A stretch of 22,510 bases of DNA. It comes from DAOTTW01 sp034437615 (lineage in GTDB: Bacteria > Chloroflexota > Anaerolineae > Aggregatilineales > Phototrophicaceae). Where the stretch lies: contig DAOTTW010000059.1 of the NCBI GenBank assembly GCA_034437615.1, positions 1 to 22,510 on the forward strand, given 5' to 3'. A program made the position numbers and the translations under genes. Within the stretch, counting starts at the first letter, position 1; each line of letters starts with the position of its first letter. The notes beneath the pieces were generated by a model, which did no database searches, had not been told where the DNA came from, and worked only from the letters and a program-made list of their open reading frames with translations. Of the stretch, positions 16,201 through 22,510 are shown one piece after another.

Positions 16201-18996
16201 ATGACGACGAATGCAGCGTTTTATGGGCCGAACATGGCCTATGTCCTTGAGTTGTACGAGCATTACCGCCAAGACCCGGCTTCGTTGGATGAGGGCACGC
16301 GGCGCTTCTTTGAGCACTGGCAACCACCGCATACAAACGGCAGCAGCGCAGCAGCGATCAGCGAAGCCGGTATCGACACAGCCAAAGTCATCGGCGCGAT
16401 TAATCTGGCTGCGGCCATCCGACAGTTTGGGCACATGGCCGCACAGCTAGACCCACTTGGCACCCCACCGCAAGGCGACCCCTCACTGACGCTGGCGGCG
16501 CACGGCCTGACCGAAGCCGATTTGCGGGCGCTGCCAGCCTCTATCATCCATTGCCCGATGAGCAACAACGCCACAGATGCCTTCGAGGTGGTTGAAGACA
16601 TGCGGCGCGTATATTCCGGCACCATCGGCTACGACATCGAGCACATCACAAACCCGGATGAGCGCGAATGGCTGCGGGATGCCATCGAGAATCGGCGTTA
16701 CCGCTACGAAGCCAGCACAGAGCAGGACCGCGCCCTGTTGAATCGTTTCGCCCAGATCGAAGCATTTGAGATGTTCCTGCAAAAGCAATTCCCGACCAAA
16801 TACCGTTTTTCAATTGAGGGGCTGGATACGCTGGTGCCGATGCTGGATGAGATTGTGACGCACTCAGCAGGCGTTGGCACCGAAAACGTCATGATTGCGA
16901 TGGCGCACCGGGGCCGCTTGAATGTGCTGGCGCATGTGCTGCAAAAGCCTTATGATCGCATCATTGCGGATTTTGTAGACCTGGAAGAAGCCGCAGAACG
17001 TCTCGGCGCTATTGGCTCTACGATTGACGATGTGAAATACCACAAAGCCTGGGAAAAGCGCATTGATCTGCCCGGTGGCAAACAGGTTACGCTGAGTATG
17101 CCGCCGAACCCCAGCCATCTGGAAGCAGTCAACCCGGTGGCCGAGGGCATGGCACGCGCCGCAGGCACCAGCGTCAATCAGCGTGGGCCAGCGCACTACG
17201 ACCCCTATAAGACCATGCAAGTGCTGATTCACGGTGATGCGGCCTTTCCGGGGCAGGGCATCGTCGCGGAGACGTTCAACCTGTCGCGCTTACCGGGCTA
17301 CTGGACGGGTGGCACGATTCACTTTATCGCCAACAATCAGATCGGCTTTACGACCCTGCCCGGTGATGGCCGCAGTACGTCATATGCCAGCGACCTCGCG
17401 AAGGGCTACAAAGTGCCCGTCATCCACGTGAACGCCGACGACCCGGCAGCCTGCATCGAAGTGGCACGGTTGGCGTTTGCCTATCAGCAAAAATTTGAGA
17501 AGGATGTGCTGGTTGACCTGATCGGTTATCGGCGCTACGGCCACAACGAGCTTGACGAACCCGGCTTCACGCAGCCCATGCTGTACGAGGTTGTGCGCGG
17601 CCATGAGCCGATCCGTAAGCTATGGCTGGATGCCGTCAGCCAACGTGGGAGCGCCAGCGCAGACGACGCCGAGGCTATGATGCAACAGCACGCCGCCGCC
17701 ATGCAAGCCGCCTACGAAGCCATCGACCCCGAAGCCTTGTATCAACCGCACGCCGGACCACCGCAGGGCATCGCCGCCGAGACCGACACGGCCATCAGCG
17801 AGCAAGCGCTAATCGCGCTCAATAATGGCCTGAGTGCGGCGCTGGACGGCTTCAACTTCTACTCTAAGCGGCTGGAAAAAGCTATCCGTGCCCGTCGCAG
17901 CGCATTGGCCGACCTGGACACGCCTGCGGTGGATTGGGCGACCGCTGAAGAACTGGCTTTCGCGTCGATTCTCGCGGATGGCATCGCGATTCGTCTGACC
18001 GGGCAGGATAGCGAACGCGGCACCTTCAGCCATCGGCATAGCGTGCTGCACGACGCCGAAAGCGGTCAAACGCTGATACCACTGCACGAATTGCCACAAG
18101 CACGCGCCGCGCTGGAAGTGCGCAATAGCCCACTGAGCGAAGCGGCAGTTTTGGGCTTTGAATTCGGCTATAATGTACAGAGCCGGGACCGCCTGGTGAT
18201 CTGGGAAGCGCAGTACGGTGATTTTATCAACGGTGCACAGACCATCGTGGATGAATTTATCGTGTCCGCCCGTGAAAAGTGGAGCCAGTTGGCTTCATTG
18301 GTGATGTTGCTGCCGCATGGCCACGAGGGGGCCGGGCCAGACCATTCCAGCGGACGCCTAGAGCGCTTCTTGCAGATGGCGGCCAAGACCAACCTGCGCA
18401 TTGCCAACTGCACAACCACCGCGCAATACTTCCATCTGTTGCGGCGTCAGGCCCTACTGCTGGCAAAAGACCCGCTGCCGCTGATTGTCATGAGTCCCAA
18501 GAGCTTGCTGCGCAACCCGGATGTGTATTCGACGGGCCGTGAATTGGTCGATGGCCGCTGGCAACCCGTCATTGACGACGCCGAAGCCGACTCCTTACAG
18601 GTGGAGCGCGTGGTGTTTGTGTCGGGTAAGTTCTATCTGGATTTGGTCAAGAGTGAGTATCGCCAGCAGTACAGCAATACGGCAATCGTCCGCGTGGAGC
18701 AGCTTTACCCGTTCCCGGCGCAGGCGCTGCATAACGTGATCCAGCGTTACCCGAACGTCAAGCAGATTGTGTGGGCGCAGGAGGAGCCGAAAAACATGGG
18801 CGCGTGGGAATTCATGGGCTATCGCGTGAAGAAATTGGTGGGGCCGAGCATCCCGGTGAATTACGTCGGGCGTCGGCGCAGTTCCAGCCCCGCAGAAGGC
18901 TCACGCACAGCGCACAACGTCAATCAGGCCAAGATTATAGAATATGCGTTTGACTGGGATTTCCAGACGCGCCAGGCCGAACCAATTCGCGGATAA
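16201..18996 (+). CDS. sucA: 2-oxoglutarate dehydrogenase E1 component
   Basis: A 931-aa ThDP-dependent E1 of the 2-oxoglutarate dehydrogenase complex, which decarboxylates 2-oxoglutarate and passes the succinyl group to E2. I chose the ATG at 16201, with GAGGTG upstream; a GTG at 16186 would add five residues. The N-terminal E1o segment is FYGPNMAYVLELYEHY. Recognisable sites are AHRGRLN (His236), NPSHLE (His306), the ThDP/metal motif GDAAF (345-349) to NNQIGFTT (378-385), and RRYGHNELDEP (444-454). The transketolase-like half has GTFSHRHSVLHD and LPHGHEGAGPDHSSGRLERF. The length equals E. coli SucA (933 aa). The usual GDVKYH is DDVKYH here. The E2 gene follows after 181 bp that contain a palindromic repeat. 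Confidence 0.97.
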   Translation: MTTNAAFYGPNMAYVLELYEHYRQDPASLDEGTRRFFEHWQPPHTNGSSAAAISEAGIDTAKVIGAINLAAAIRQFGHMAAQLDPLGTPPQGDPSLTLAAHGLTEADLRALPASIIHCPMSNNATDAFEVVEDMRRVYSGTIGYDIEHITNPDEREWLRDAIENRRYRYEASTEQDRALLNRFAQIEAFEMFLQKQFPTKYRFSIEGLDTLVPMLDEIVTHSAGVGTENVMIAMAHRGRLNVLAHVLQKPYDRIIADFVDLEEAAERLGAIGSTIDDVKYHKAWEKRIDLPGGKQVTLSMPPNPSHLEAVNPVAEGMARAAGTSVNQRGPAHYDPYKTMQVLIHGDAAFPGQGIVAETFNLSRLPGYWTGGTIHFIANNQIGFTTLPGDGRSTSYASDLAKGYKVPVIHVNADDPAACIEVARLAFAYQQKFEKDVLVDLIGYRRYGHNELDEPGFTQPMLYEVVRGHEPIRKLWLDAVSQRGSASADDAEAMMQQHAAAMQAAYEAIDPEALYQPHAGPPQGIAAETDTAISEQALIALNNGLSAALDGFNFYSKRLEKAIRARRSALADLDTPAVDWATAEELAFASILADGIAIRLTGQDSERGTFSHRHSVLHDAESGQTLIPLHELPQARAALEVRNSPLSEAAVLGFEFGYNVQSRDRLVIWEAQYGDFINGAQTIVDEFIVSAREKWSQLASLVMLLPHGHEGAGPDHSSGRLERFLQMAAKTNLRIANCTTTAQYFHLLRRQALLLAKDPLPLIVMSPKSLLRNPDVYSTGRELVDGRWQPVIDDAEADSLQVERVVFVSGKFYLDLVKSEYRQQYSNTAIVRVEQLYPFPAQALHNVIQRYPNVKQIVWAQEEPKNMGAWEFMGYRVKKLVGPSIPVNYVGRRRSSSPAEGSRTAHNVNQAKIIEYAFDWDFQTRQAEPIRG

Positions 18997-19013
18997 TCAG
19001 GTCAGCGTGTCAG

Positions 19014-19085
19014 AGGGCATCGTTCGTAGGGACACGACTTGCCGTATCCGCAAACCGGGCCAATTATTTTGTTAGGATGGCCTAA
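19014..19085 (+). repeat. 72-bp palindromic dispersed repeat, copy A
   Basis: Lies between the E1 and E2 genes. It matches the reverse complement of 22232-22303 at 66 of 72 positions without gaps. Its core, TAGGGACACGACTTGCCGTA followed by TCC, is an imperfect hairpin. The other half contains CAATTATTTTGTT and ends in GGCCTAA. A GTGTC remnant just upstream (19007-19011) corresponds to the flank of the second copy, so the element may once have been longer. Confidence 0.85.
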
Positions 19086-19177
19086 AACCACATGTGACCA
19101 GTGAATGTTGATCGGTCTGGAAGGCTGTAAAACAAAAGGTATGCAGGATCAACCACAAGACAAGGAGAGGAGCAACC

Positions 19178-20425
19178 ATGCCAGTTAATATTGTTGTGCC
19201 CGAACTCAGCGAGTCGGTTGTGGATGCCACCGTGCTTGAATGGCTCAAGCAAGTCGGTGAGCAAGTCGAAAAGGGCGAGACCGTCGTCATGTTGGCGACG
19301 GACAAGGTATCGCTTGAAGTGGCCGCAGAGGAAAGCGGTGTGCTGACCGAGATTACACGCGGCGAAGACGAGGACGTGACGCCGGGTGAGGTGCTCGGCA
19401 TGATCGACGCCGACGCCAGTGCACCCGCACCTGCCACACAATCCGCACCCGCAGCACAAGCACAGCCTGCACCTGCCACACAATCCGCACCCGCAGCAGC
19501 CAGCAGCGCGAAAGCGTCCCCGGTTGCAGAACGCATGGCCCAGGAGCAAGGCGTCAACATCGCACAGGTGCCCGCTAGCGATGGCAAGCGTGTCACGAAA
19601 TCCGATGTGGAGCGCTTCGTCAATGGTGGCTCAGCGCCAGCTACACCGCAGCCCAGCGCCCCGGCCCCTGCACAGACGCCAAAGGCCCCGGCACCCGCCG
19701 CCAGCGCATCACAGAATGGCACACCCCCCCGCGAACACCGCCAGAAGATGACGCGCCGCCGCCGCACGATTGCGAACCGTCTAATTGAGGCGCAGCAGAA
19801 CGCCGCCATGCTGACGACCTTCAACGAGATCGACATGCACGCGGTCATGACCTTGCGCAAGCGCCGCAAGGAGGCTTTCAAGGAGAAATACGGCGTCAGC
19901 CTGGGCCTGAGTTCTTTCTTCGTGAAGGCGACGATCAGCGCTCTGAAAGCCTTCCCGTATCTGAACGCCGAGATTGACGGCAACGAGATCATCCTGAAGG
20001 ATCACTACGACATCGGCATCGCGATTGGCTCTGAAGAGGGGCTAGTGGTGCCGGTGCTGCGGGATGCGGACCGCATGAGCTTCTCGCAGATCGAAGGCCA
20101 GATTCGCACCTACGCCAAGCAAGTCTCGGAGAATAAGCTATCGTTGGATGCGCTGATGGGCGGCACCTTCAGCATCACAAACGGCGGTGTGTTCGGCTCG
20201 CTGCTCAGCACGCCGATCCTGAATTATCCGCAGGTGGGCATTCTGGGCTTACACGGCATCAAGGAGCGCCCGACAGTGGTAGATGGCGACATCCTGGCGC
20301 ATCCGCTGATGTACGTGGCGCTGACCTACGATCACCGCATTGTGGATGGTCGCGAAGCTGTGCAATTCCTGGTCCACATCAAAGCCTTGATCGAGGACCC
20401 GGAGTTGCTGCTGATTGAGGGCTAG
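19178..20425 (+). CDS. sucB: Dihydrolipoyllysine-residue succinyltransferase, E2 of 2-oxoglutarate dehydrogenase
   Basis: A 415-aa E2 protein with a very strong GGAGAGGAG site. The lipoyl domain is residues 1-78, with the lipoylated Lys43 in LATDKVSLEVA. An Ala/Pro linker (81-112) contains a duplicated APATQSAPAA. The peripheral subunit-binding domain is at about 113-148 (SPVAERMAQEQGVNIAQVPA), followed by a second Ala/Pro linker. The catalytic domain starts near 185 and ends with YDHRIVDGREAVQFL, with His386 and Asp390 as active-site residues. It forms the core of the complex and transfers succinyl to CoA. One lipoyl domain is typical for this enzyme. It is paired with the E1 gene upstream; the E3 subunit must be encoded elsewhere. 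Assignment as succinyl- rather than acetyl-transferase rests on E1 adjacency and on the TDKVSLEV lipoyl motif. Confidence 0.95.
   Translation: MPVNIVVPELSESVVDATVLEWLKQVGEQVEKGETVVMLATDKVSLEVAAEESGVLTEITRGEDEDVTPGEVLGMIDADASAPAPATQSAPAAQAQPAPATQSAPAAASSAKASPVAERMAQEQGVNIAQVPASDGKRVTKSDVERFVNGGSAPATPQPSAPAPAQTPKAPAPAASASQNGTPPREHRQKMTRRRRTIANRLIEAQQNAAMLTTFNEIDMHAVMTLRKRRKEAFKEKYGVSLGLSSFFVKATISALKAFPYLNAEIDGNEIILKDHYDIGIAIGSEEGLVVPVLRDADRMSFSQIEGQIRTYAKQVSENKLSLDALMGGTFSITNGGVFGSLLSTPILNYPQVGILGLHGIKERPTVVDGDILAHPLMYVALTYDHRIVDGREAVQFLVHIKALIEDPELLLIEG
19427..19498 (+). repeat. 30-bp direct repeat in the E2 linker
   Basis: Two identical 30-bp copies (19427-19456 and 19469-19498), 42 bp apart from start to start. 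Both are in frame and encode APATQSAPAA. They lengthen the flexible linker between the lipoyl and subunit-binding domains. Confidence 0.85.
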
Positions 20426-20438
20426 CATAGCAGTCTGC

Positions 20439-20465
20439 TGTAGGGACGCGGCTTGCTGCGTCCGC
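20439..20465 (+). repeat. Short relative of the palindromic repeat, copy B
   Basis: Begins 14 bases after the E2 stop codon. TGTAGGGACGCGGCTTGCTG followed by CGTCCGC keeps the core of copy A. GGACGC (20444-20449) pairs with GCGTCC (20458-20463), then GC with GC around a TT loop, with one mismatch between. The AT-rich half of the 72-bp element is absent. No T-tract follows, so terminator function is unproven. Confidence 0.65.
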
Positions 20466-20497
20466 CAAGATTACGCTGCGATGTGAATAGCCACAAA

Positions 20498-20905
20498 TCA
20501 TGTCTGCCTGCGCAAGCGTCGGCGTAGCTCGCGCACATGGTCTAACAACGTGGGCGCAGGTGGGGCGGGCCGATAGGCGGCTTCCTGAGTCGCCCGTGCA
20601 ATCTGATCGAGTTGCGGGTGTTGCTGCGCCTGCTCATGCAGGGTCTGCGCGTCGTCCCGCCGGATGCGAAGCGCACGCTGCGCCTTGCGGTATTCGGCAA
20701 AGATGCGCCGCCGCACAGGGTCGTGATGATAGCGCCGTTTGCGCACGGCACGCCAGCGCCGCAAGCCCTGCCACAGCCCGAAACCGATTGCCGCCAGCAG
20801 CGCGACAATCAGCACCAGCGGCAGCGCTGCACCGACGCCGCCCAGCACCGCGCCGCCGACCTGCGCAATCGCCCCTAACGATATGTCGGGCAGATCAAAT
20901 TGCGA
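20498..20905 (-). pseudogene. C-terminal fragment of a TgpA-like membrane protein
   Basis: The frame ends at 20498 and is homologous-looking only from about 20905 (SQFDLPDISLGAIAQVGGAV); it can be opened to an ATG at 20998, but those extra residues are just the upstream gene read in the wrong frame. It has one strong membrane helix (LPLVLIVALLAAIGFGLW), a basic segment and a helical tail (RRIFAEYRKAQRALRI, TLHEQAQQHPQLDQI). This recalls the last membrane helix and DUF4129-like tail of TgpA/DUF3488 transglutaminases. The transglutaminase core with its Cys-His-Asp triad is missing. It overlaps the N-terminal fragment out of frame. If the 16 bp between two CAAATTGCG repeats are ignored, the two fragments join into one 231-codon frame. 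Family assignment is moderate. Confidence 0.6.
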
Positions 20906-21209
20906 ACACGGCAAATTGCGCCTGTGGATAGGCAACCCCGCCAGCGATACCCCCCAGCAGGCCACAGAAAGCCACGTGTAAGCCGATAAACAGCCCATAG
21001 CGTGCCCATTTGCGCGGCTTGTGCCGCGTGCGGTGTGCCCAGGCGTTGCCTGCTGCTAATATCACAGAACCGACGGGCCACAGCCACCACAACTGCGTGA
21101 CATACGCCACAGCCAGCACCGAAAGCGACTGCGCCAAAAAGACCATCAAGCGCAAACGTGCGGATTCTTCGGGCTGCTTGACCTGTTCCGGTATCTTGAT
21201 GAGGCGCAC
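20895..21209 (-). pseudogene. N-terminal fragment of a TgpA-like (DUF3488) membrane protein
   Basis: I chose the GTG at 21209 because GGGAG lies seven bases upstream; the frame runs to a TGA at 20895-20897 and gives 104 aa. It starts VRLIKIPEQVKQPEESARLR, resembling the amino end of DUF3488/transglutaminase membrane proteins as I remember them. Three membrane segments follow: about 21-38, 41-57 and 71-94. The frame then reads AYPQAQFAVFAI and stops. In the family about five to six helices and a large extracellular transglutaminase domain would follow; here the sequence passes directly into the C-terminal fragment in another frame. It is divergent from a broken MoxR gene; MoxR, DUF58 and TgpA genes are commonly neighbours. 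A genuine short membrane protein cannot be excluded. Confidence 0.6.
20896..20920. repeat. 9-bp direct repeat at the frame break of the TgpA-like gene
   Basis: CAAATTGCG occurs at 20896-20904 and 20912-20920, a period of 16. Collapsing the repeat removes 16 bp and joins PQAQF of the N-terminal fragment to DLPDISLGAI of the C-terminal fragment in one frame. Confidence 0.85.
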
Positions 21210-21288
21210 TTTGCCGCTCCCTGCCGCATAATGTGTTATTGGGCATATCGTCCTAACAGGGCAAGTGTAGCATAGACACATGGGCCGA

Positions 21289-21529
21289 CGTTATGTATAT
21301 TTTTAAATAGAGATTGCACATAACGGCTCGCCGATGCTGCATCGTTCCATATTTTCTGCGGTGCGCGGCATTGGTTTGTAGAGAGCGGTGCGTCTCCAAC
21401 CCGCTCTAAAGTTAACCGCTTCGTGCGCGTTAACCTGTCTGCTTCAGCGTAATGTCCCGTTATGTACAACGCAAATGCCTAAAAACGCGAGTAAGACTGA
21501 TGGATACGGTTCTACTGTATCCATTTTTT
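21289..21529 (+). ncRNA. Candidate structured RNA ending in an intrinsic terminator
   Basis: No credible protein gene lies in 21210-21715. ACATAACGG (21318-21326) pairs perfectly with CCGTTATGT (21457-21465). Between them lie hairpins CGATG/CATCG (21332-21344), AGAGCGG/CCGCTCT (21382-21407) and GTTAACCGC/GCG-C-GTTAAC (21411-21434). An intrinsic terminator follows at 21500-21529. The same ACATAACG can instead pair with CGTTATGT at 21289-21296, so two folds exclude each other. No clear promoter was found, and I do not recognise a known family (not tRNA, SRP RNA or tmRNA by eye). It could also be the leader of the MoxR gene. Confidence 0.4.
21500..21529 (+). terminator. Rho-independent terminator
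   Basis: ATGGATAC (21500-21507) pairs with GTATCCAT (21517-21524). Two further pairs (one G-T) close a TTCTA loop. A run of six T (21524-21529) follows. The T-tract fits plus-strand transcription only, yet no plus-strand protein gene lies upstream within 1 kb after the E2 gene. Confidence 0.75.
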
Positions 21530-21611
21530 GTCTTGCAATAGGCGCAATACATGTTTTTGTCTTGCAATAGGCGTAATACATGTTTTTGTCTTGCAATAGG
21601 CGTAATACATA
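21525..21611. repeat. Three tandem 29-bp repeats
   Basis: Units at 21525-21553, 21554-21582 and 21583-21611. Each starts with five T, followed by GTCTTGCAATAGGCGTAATA and CATG. Unit 1 differs by one base (GGCGCAAT), and unit 3 ends in A in place of G. There are no spacers. The first T-run is shared with the terminator. They lie about 105 bp before the MoxR start and could be binding sites or a replication-slippage product. Confidence 0.9.
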
Positions 21612-22180
21612 AATCGGAAGCTGCGCAACGCCTGAATCCCAACGCGACCTTAACACAACAATCACCCAGCTATGGTTGAATATGGGCAGTGTTTACAGCG
21701 TTCAAGGCACGCCCCATGCAATCAATACATACGACCAATTACACCGACCAGGCCGCCACCATTCACGCGCTCATGGACAACATCCGCAAGGCCGTTGTCA
21801 TCGACAACGCCAAGCTAGAATTGATGCTGGCGGCGTTACTGGCCAATGGCCATGTCTTGCTCGAAGATTTGCCGGGCATCGGTAAAACGCTGGTAGCGAA
21901 GGCCATTGCACGCTCGATGCACGCCAGCTTTAAGCGCATCCAGTGCACACCAGACCTGCTGCCGAGCGATATTACAGGCAGCGCGATCTACAATCAGCGC
22001 GAACAAGCCTTTGAGTTCATGCCGGGGCCGATCTTCGCGAATATCGTGCTGGTAGACGAGATTAACCGGGCCTCGCCGCGTACACAGTCGTCATTGCTAG
22101 AGGCGATGGCCGAAGGGCAGGTCACCAGCGATGGCTTTACGCACGAATTGCCCAGGCCATTCTTTATTATTGCCACTCAA

Positions 22181-22222
22181 TCCCCCTCTCCCGACCGCCG
22201 CTATGCAGCTAGGAGAGGGGGA
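22181..22222. repeat. Long-loop inverted repeat at the MoxR break point
   Basis: TCCCCCTCTCC (22181-22191) and GGAGAGGGGGA (22212-22221 plus 22222) form a perfect 11-bp stem with a 20-base loop. It starts directly after the last MoxR-like codon. It is unrelated in sequence to the 72-bp element that follows nine bases later. Confidence 0.85.
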
Positions 22223-22231
22223 GGCAGGCTG

Positions 22232-22303
22232 TTAGGCCATCCCAACAAAATAATTGACACGGTTTGCGGACAAGGCAAGCCGTGTCCCTACGAACGATGC
22301 CCT
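22232..22303 (-). repeat. 72-bp palindromic dispersed repeat, copy C
   Basis: Inverted relative to copy A and 92% identical (six mismatches in 72, no gaps). It contains the nested pairs GGACA/TGTCC (22268-22272, 22283-22287) and GGC/GCC with an AA loop. Its outer end GTGTCCCTAC (22282-22291) also pairs with GTAGGGACAC (22304-22313) beyond the element. Confidence 0.9.
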
Positions 22304-22328
22304 GTAGGGACACCCAATGGGGTGTCCG
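22304..22328 (+). repeat. Fourth palindrome of the same motif type
   Basis: GTAGGGACACCCAATGGGGT followed by GTCC: GGACACCC (22308-22315 region) pairs with GGGTGTCC around AATG. It begins with the same GTAGGGACAC as the other copies and stands head to head with copy C. Confidence 0.7.
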
Positions 22329-22350
22329 GGGCGGTGGCTGACGCCGTAAC

Positions 22351-22510
22351 TTATTCAGAGGACCAAGCTGTGCGGAAATCCGGGTAGAGCGTCAGGCCTC
22401 CATCCACGAACAGCGTTTGCCCGGTGATGTAAGCGGCGGCATCGCTGCACAACCACGCGGTAACGGCGGCCATTTCCTCGGATGTGCCAGCGCGACCCAT
22501 CGGAATATGC
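22351..22510 (-). CDS. SDR-family oxidoreductase, C-terminal end (5' part outside window)
   Basis: Reading leftward from the window edge, 52 codons end at a TAA (22351-22353). The sequence contains IPMGRAGTSEEMAAVTAWLC, then SDAAAYITGQTLFVDGGLTL and YPDF. This is the standard C-terminus of classical short-chain dehydrogenases/reductases; the TLFVDGGLTLYP ending is like glucose 1-dehydrogenase or 3-oxoacyl-ACP reductase type enzymes. The catalytic Ser-Tyr-Lys and the NAD(P) site lie outside the window. Substrate cannot be told. It converges on the broken MoxR gene with the repeat cluster between them. Confidence 0.9.
   Translation of the reverse strand, partial: HIPMGRAGTSEEMAAVTAWLCSDAAAYITGQTLFVDGGLTLYPDFRTAWSSE

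Larger units (their letters stand above)
21716..22387 (+). pseudogene. MoxR-family AAA+ ATPase, 3' half missing
   Basis: The ATG at 21716 has AAGG eight bases upstream. Residues 1-155 are a normal MoxR AAA+ domain. Walker A lies in LLEDLPGIGKTLVAKAIA (GIGKT at 54-58), ITGSAIYNQRE follows, Walker B is IVLVDEINRASP (Asp114, Glu115), and sensor 1 begins at FFIIATQ (149-155). Family members continue with NP and a further roughly 160 residues including the arginine-finger region and lid. Here the frame runs instead into palindromic repeats from 22181 and reads low-complexity residues to a stop at 22387, overlapping the SDR gene on the other strand. The rest of MoxR is not found downstream, so this is a truncation and not a simple insertion. 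MoxR proteins usually act as chaperones for VWA/DUF58 partners. The product is probably inactive. Confidence 0.85.

Noticed and set aside
20875..21246. 123-aa minus-strand frame as a separate gene
   Set aside because: It is an out-of-frame reading of the TgpA-like N-terminal fragment, with composition unlike a real protein.
21525..21611. CRISPR array
   Set aside because: The 29-bp units are directly adjacent without spacers, there are only three, and no cas gene is present.
21388..21665. Small open frames on both strands in the intergenic region
   Set aside because: They run through the terminator and the tandem repeats, have no ribosome binding site and no recognisable features.
22181..22387. 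The last 68 residues of the MoxR frame as a real C-terminus
   Set aside because: They are translated palindromic repeats and antisense of the SDR gene.

Overview
The window looks like a chromosomal piece of a moderately GC-rich member of the Chloroflexota, probably Anaerolineae-like. This is inferred from gene style: a GT39-type protein with a C-terminal beta-sandwich, a DUF4012 protein beside a Wzz/tyrosine-kinase fusion and a CapD-type enzyme, and a secreted protein resembling modules I associate with that phylum. No rRNA or tRNA gene is visible to fix the taxonomy.

Layout. (1) 1-6046, all minus strand: a pilin-like protein with an Asp/Gly repeat tail (cut by the left edge), a TPR-membrane protein, the AAA+ ATPase RarA, a secreted protein with two PsbP-like domains, and a tight pair made of an HPr-kinase-like protein and a lasso-peptide B2-type cysteine protease. 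(2) 6245-13441, plus strand: a secreted 459-aa protein, a Wzz/BY-kinase fusion, a FlaA1/CapD-type nucleotide-sugar dehydratase/epimerase and a DUF4012 membrane protein, which together look like a surface-polysaccharide module. (3) 13443-16009, minus strand: a MoaB/MogA protein translationally coupled to a GT-C membrane glycosyltransferase. (4) 16201-20425, plus strand: E1 and E2 of 2-oxoglutarate dehydrogenase; no E3 gene is in the window. (5) 20498-22510: an unstable-looking region. It holds a frame-broken and apparently core-deleted TgpA-like membrane gene, a gene-poor stretch with a candidate structured RNA, an intrinsic terminator and three 29-bp tandem repeats, a MoxR ATPase gene cut off in mid-domain at a cluster of palindromic repeats, and the C-terminal end of an SDR oxidoreductase on the minus strand.

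The least ordinary signals are a 72-bp dispersed palindromic element (two copies 92% identical in opposite orientation, plus a shorter relative, each just 3' of a gene), the MoxR truncation exactly where such palindromes begin, the 9-bp direct repeat whose collapse rejoins the two halves of the TgpA-like gene, the candidate RNA with mutually exclusive helices at 21289-21529, and the isolated B2/HPr-kinase pair that implies a peptide-modification pathway whose substrate is not visible here.
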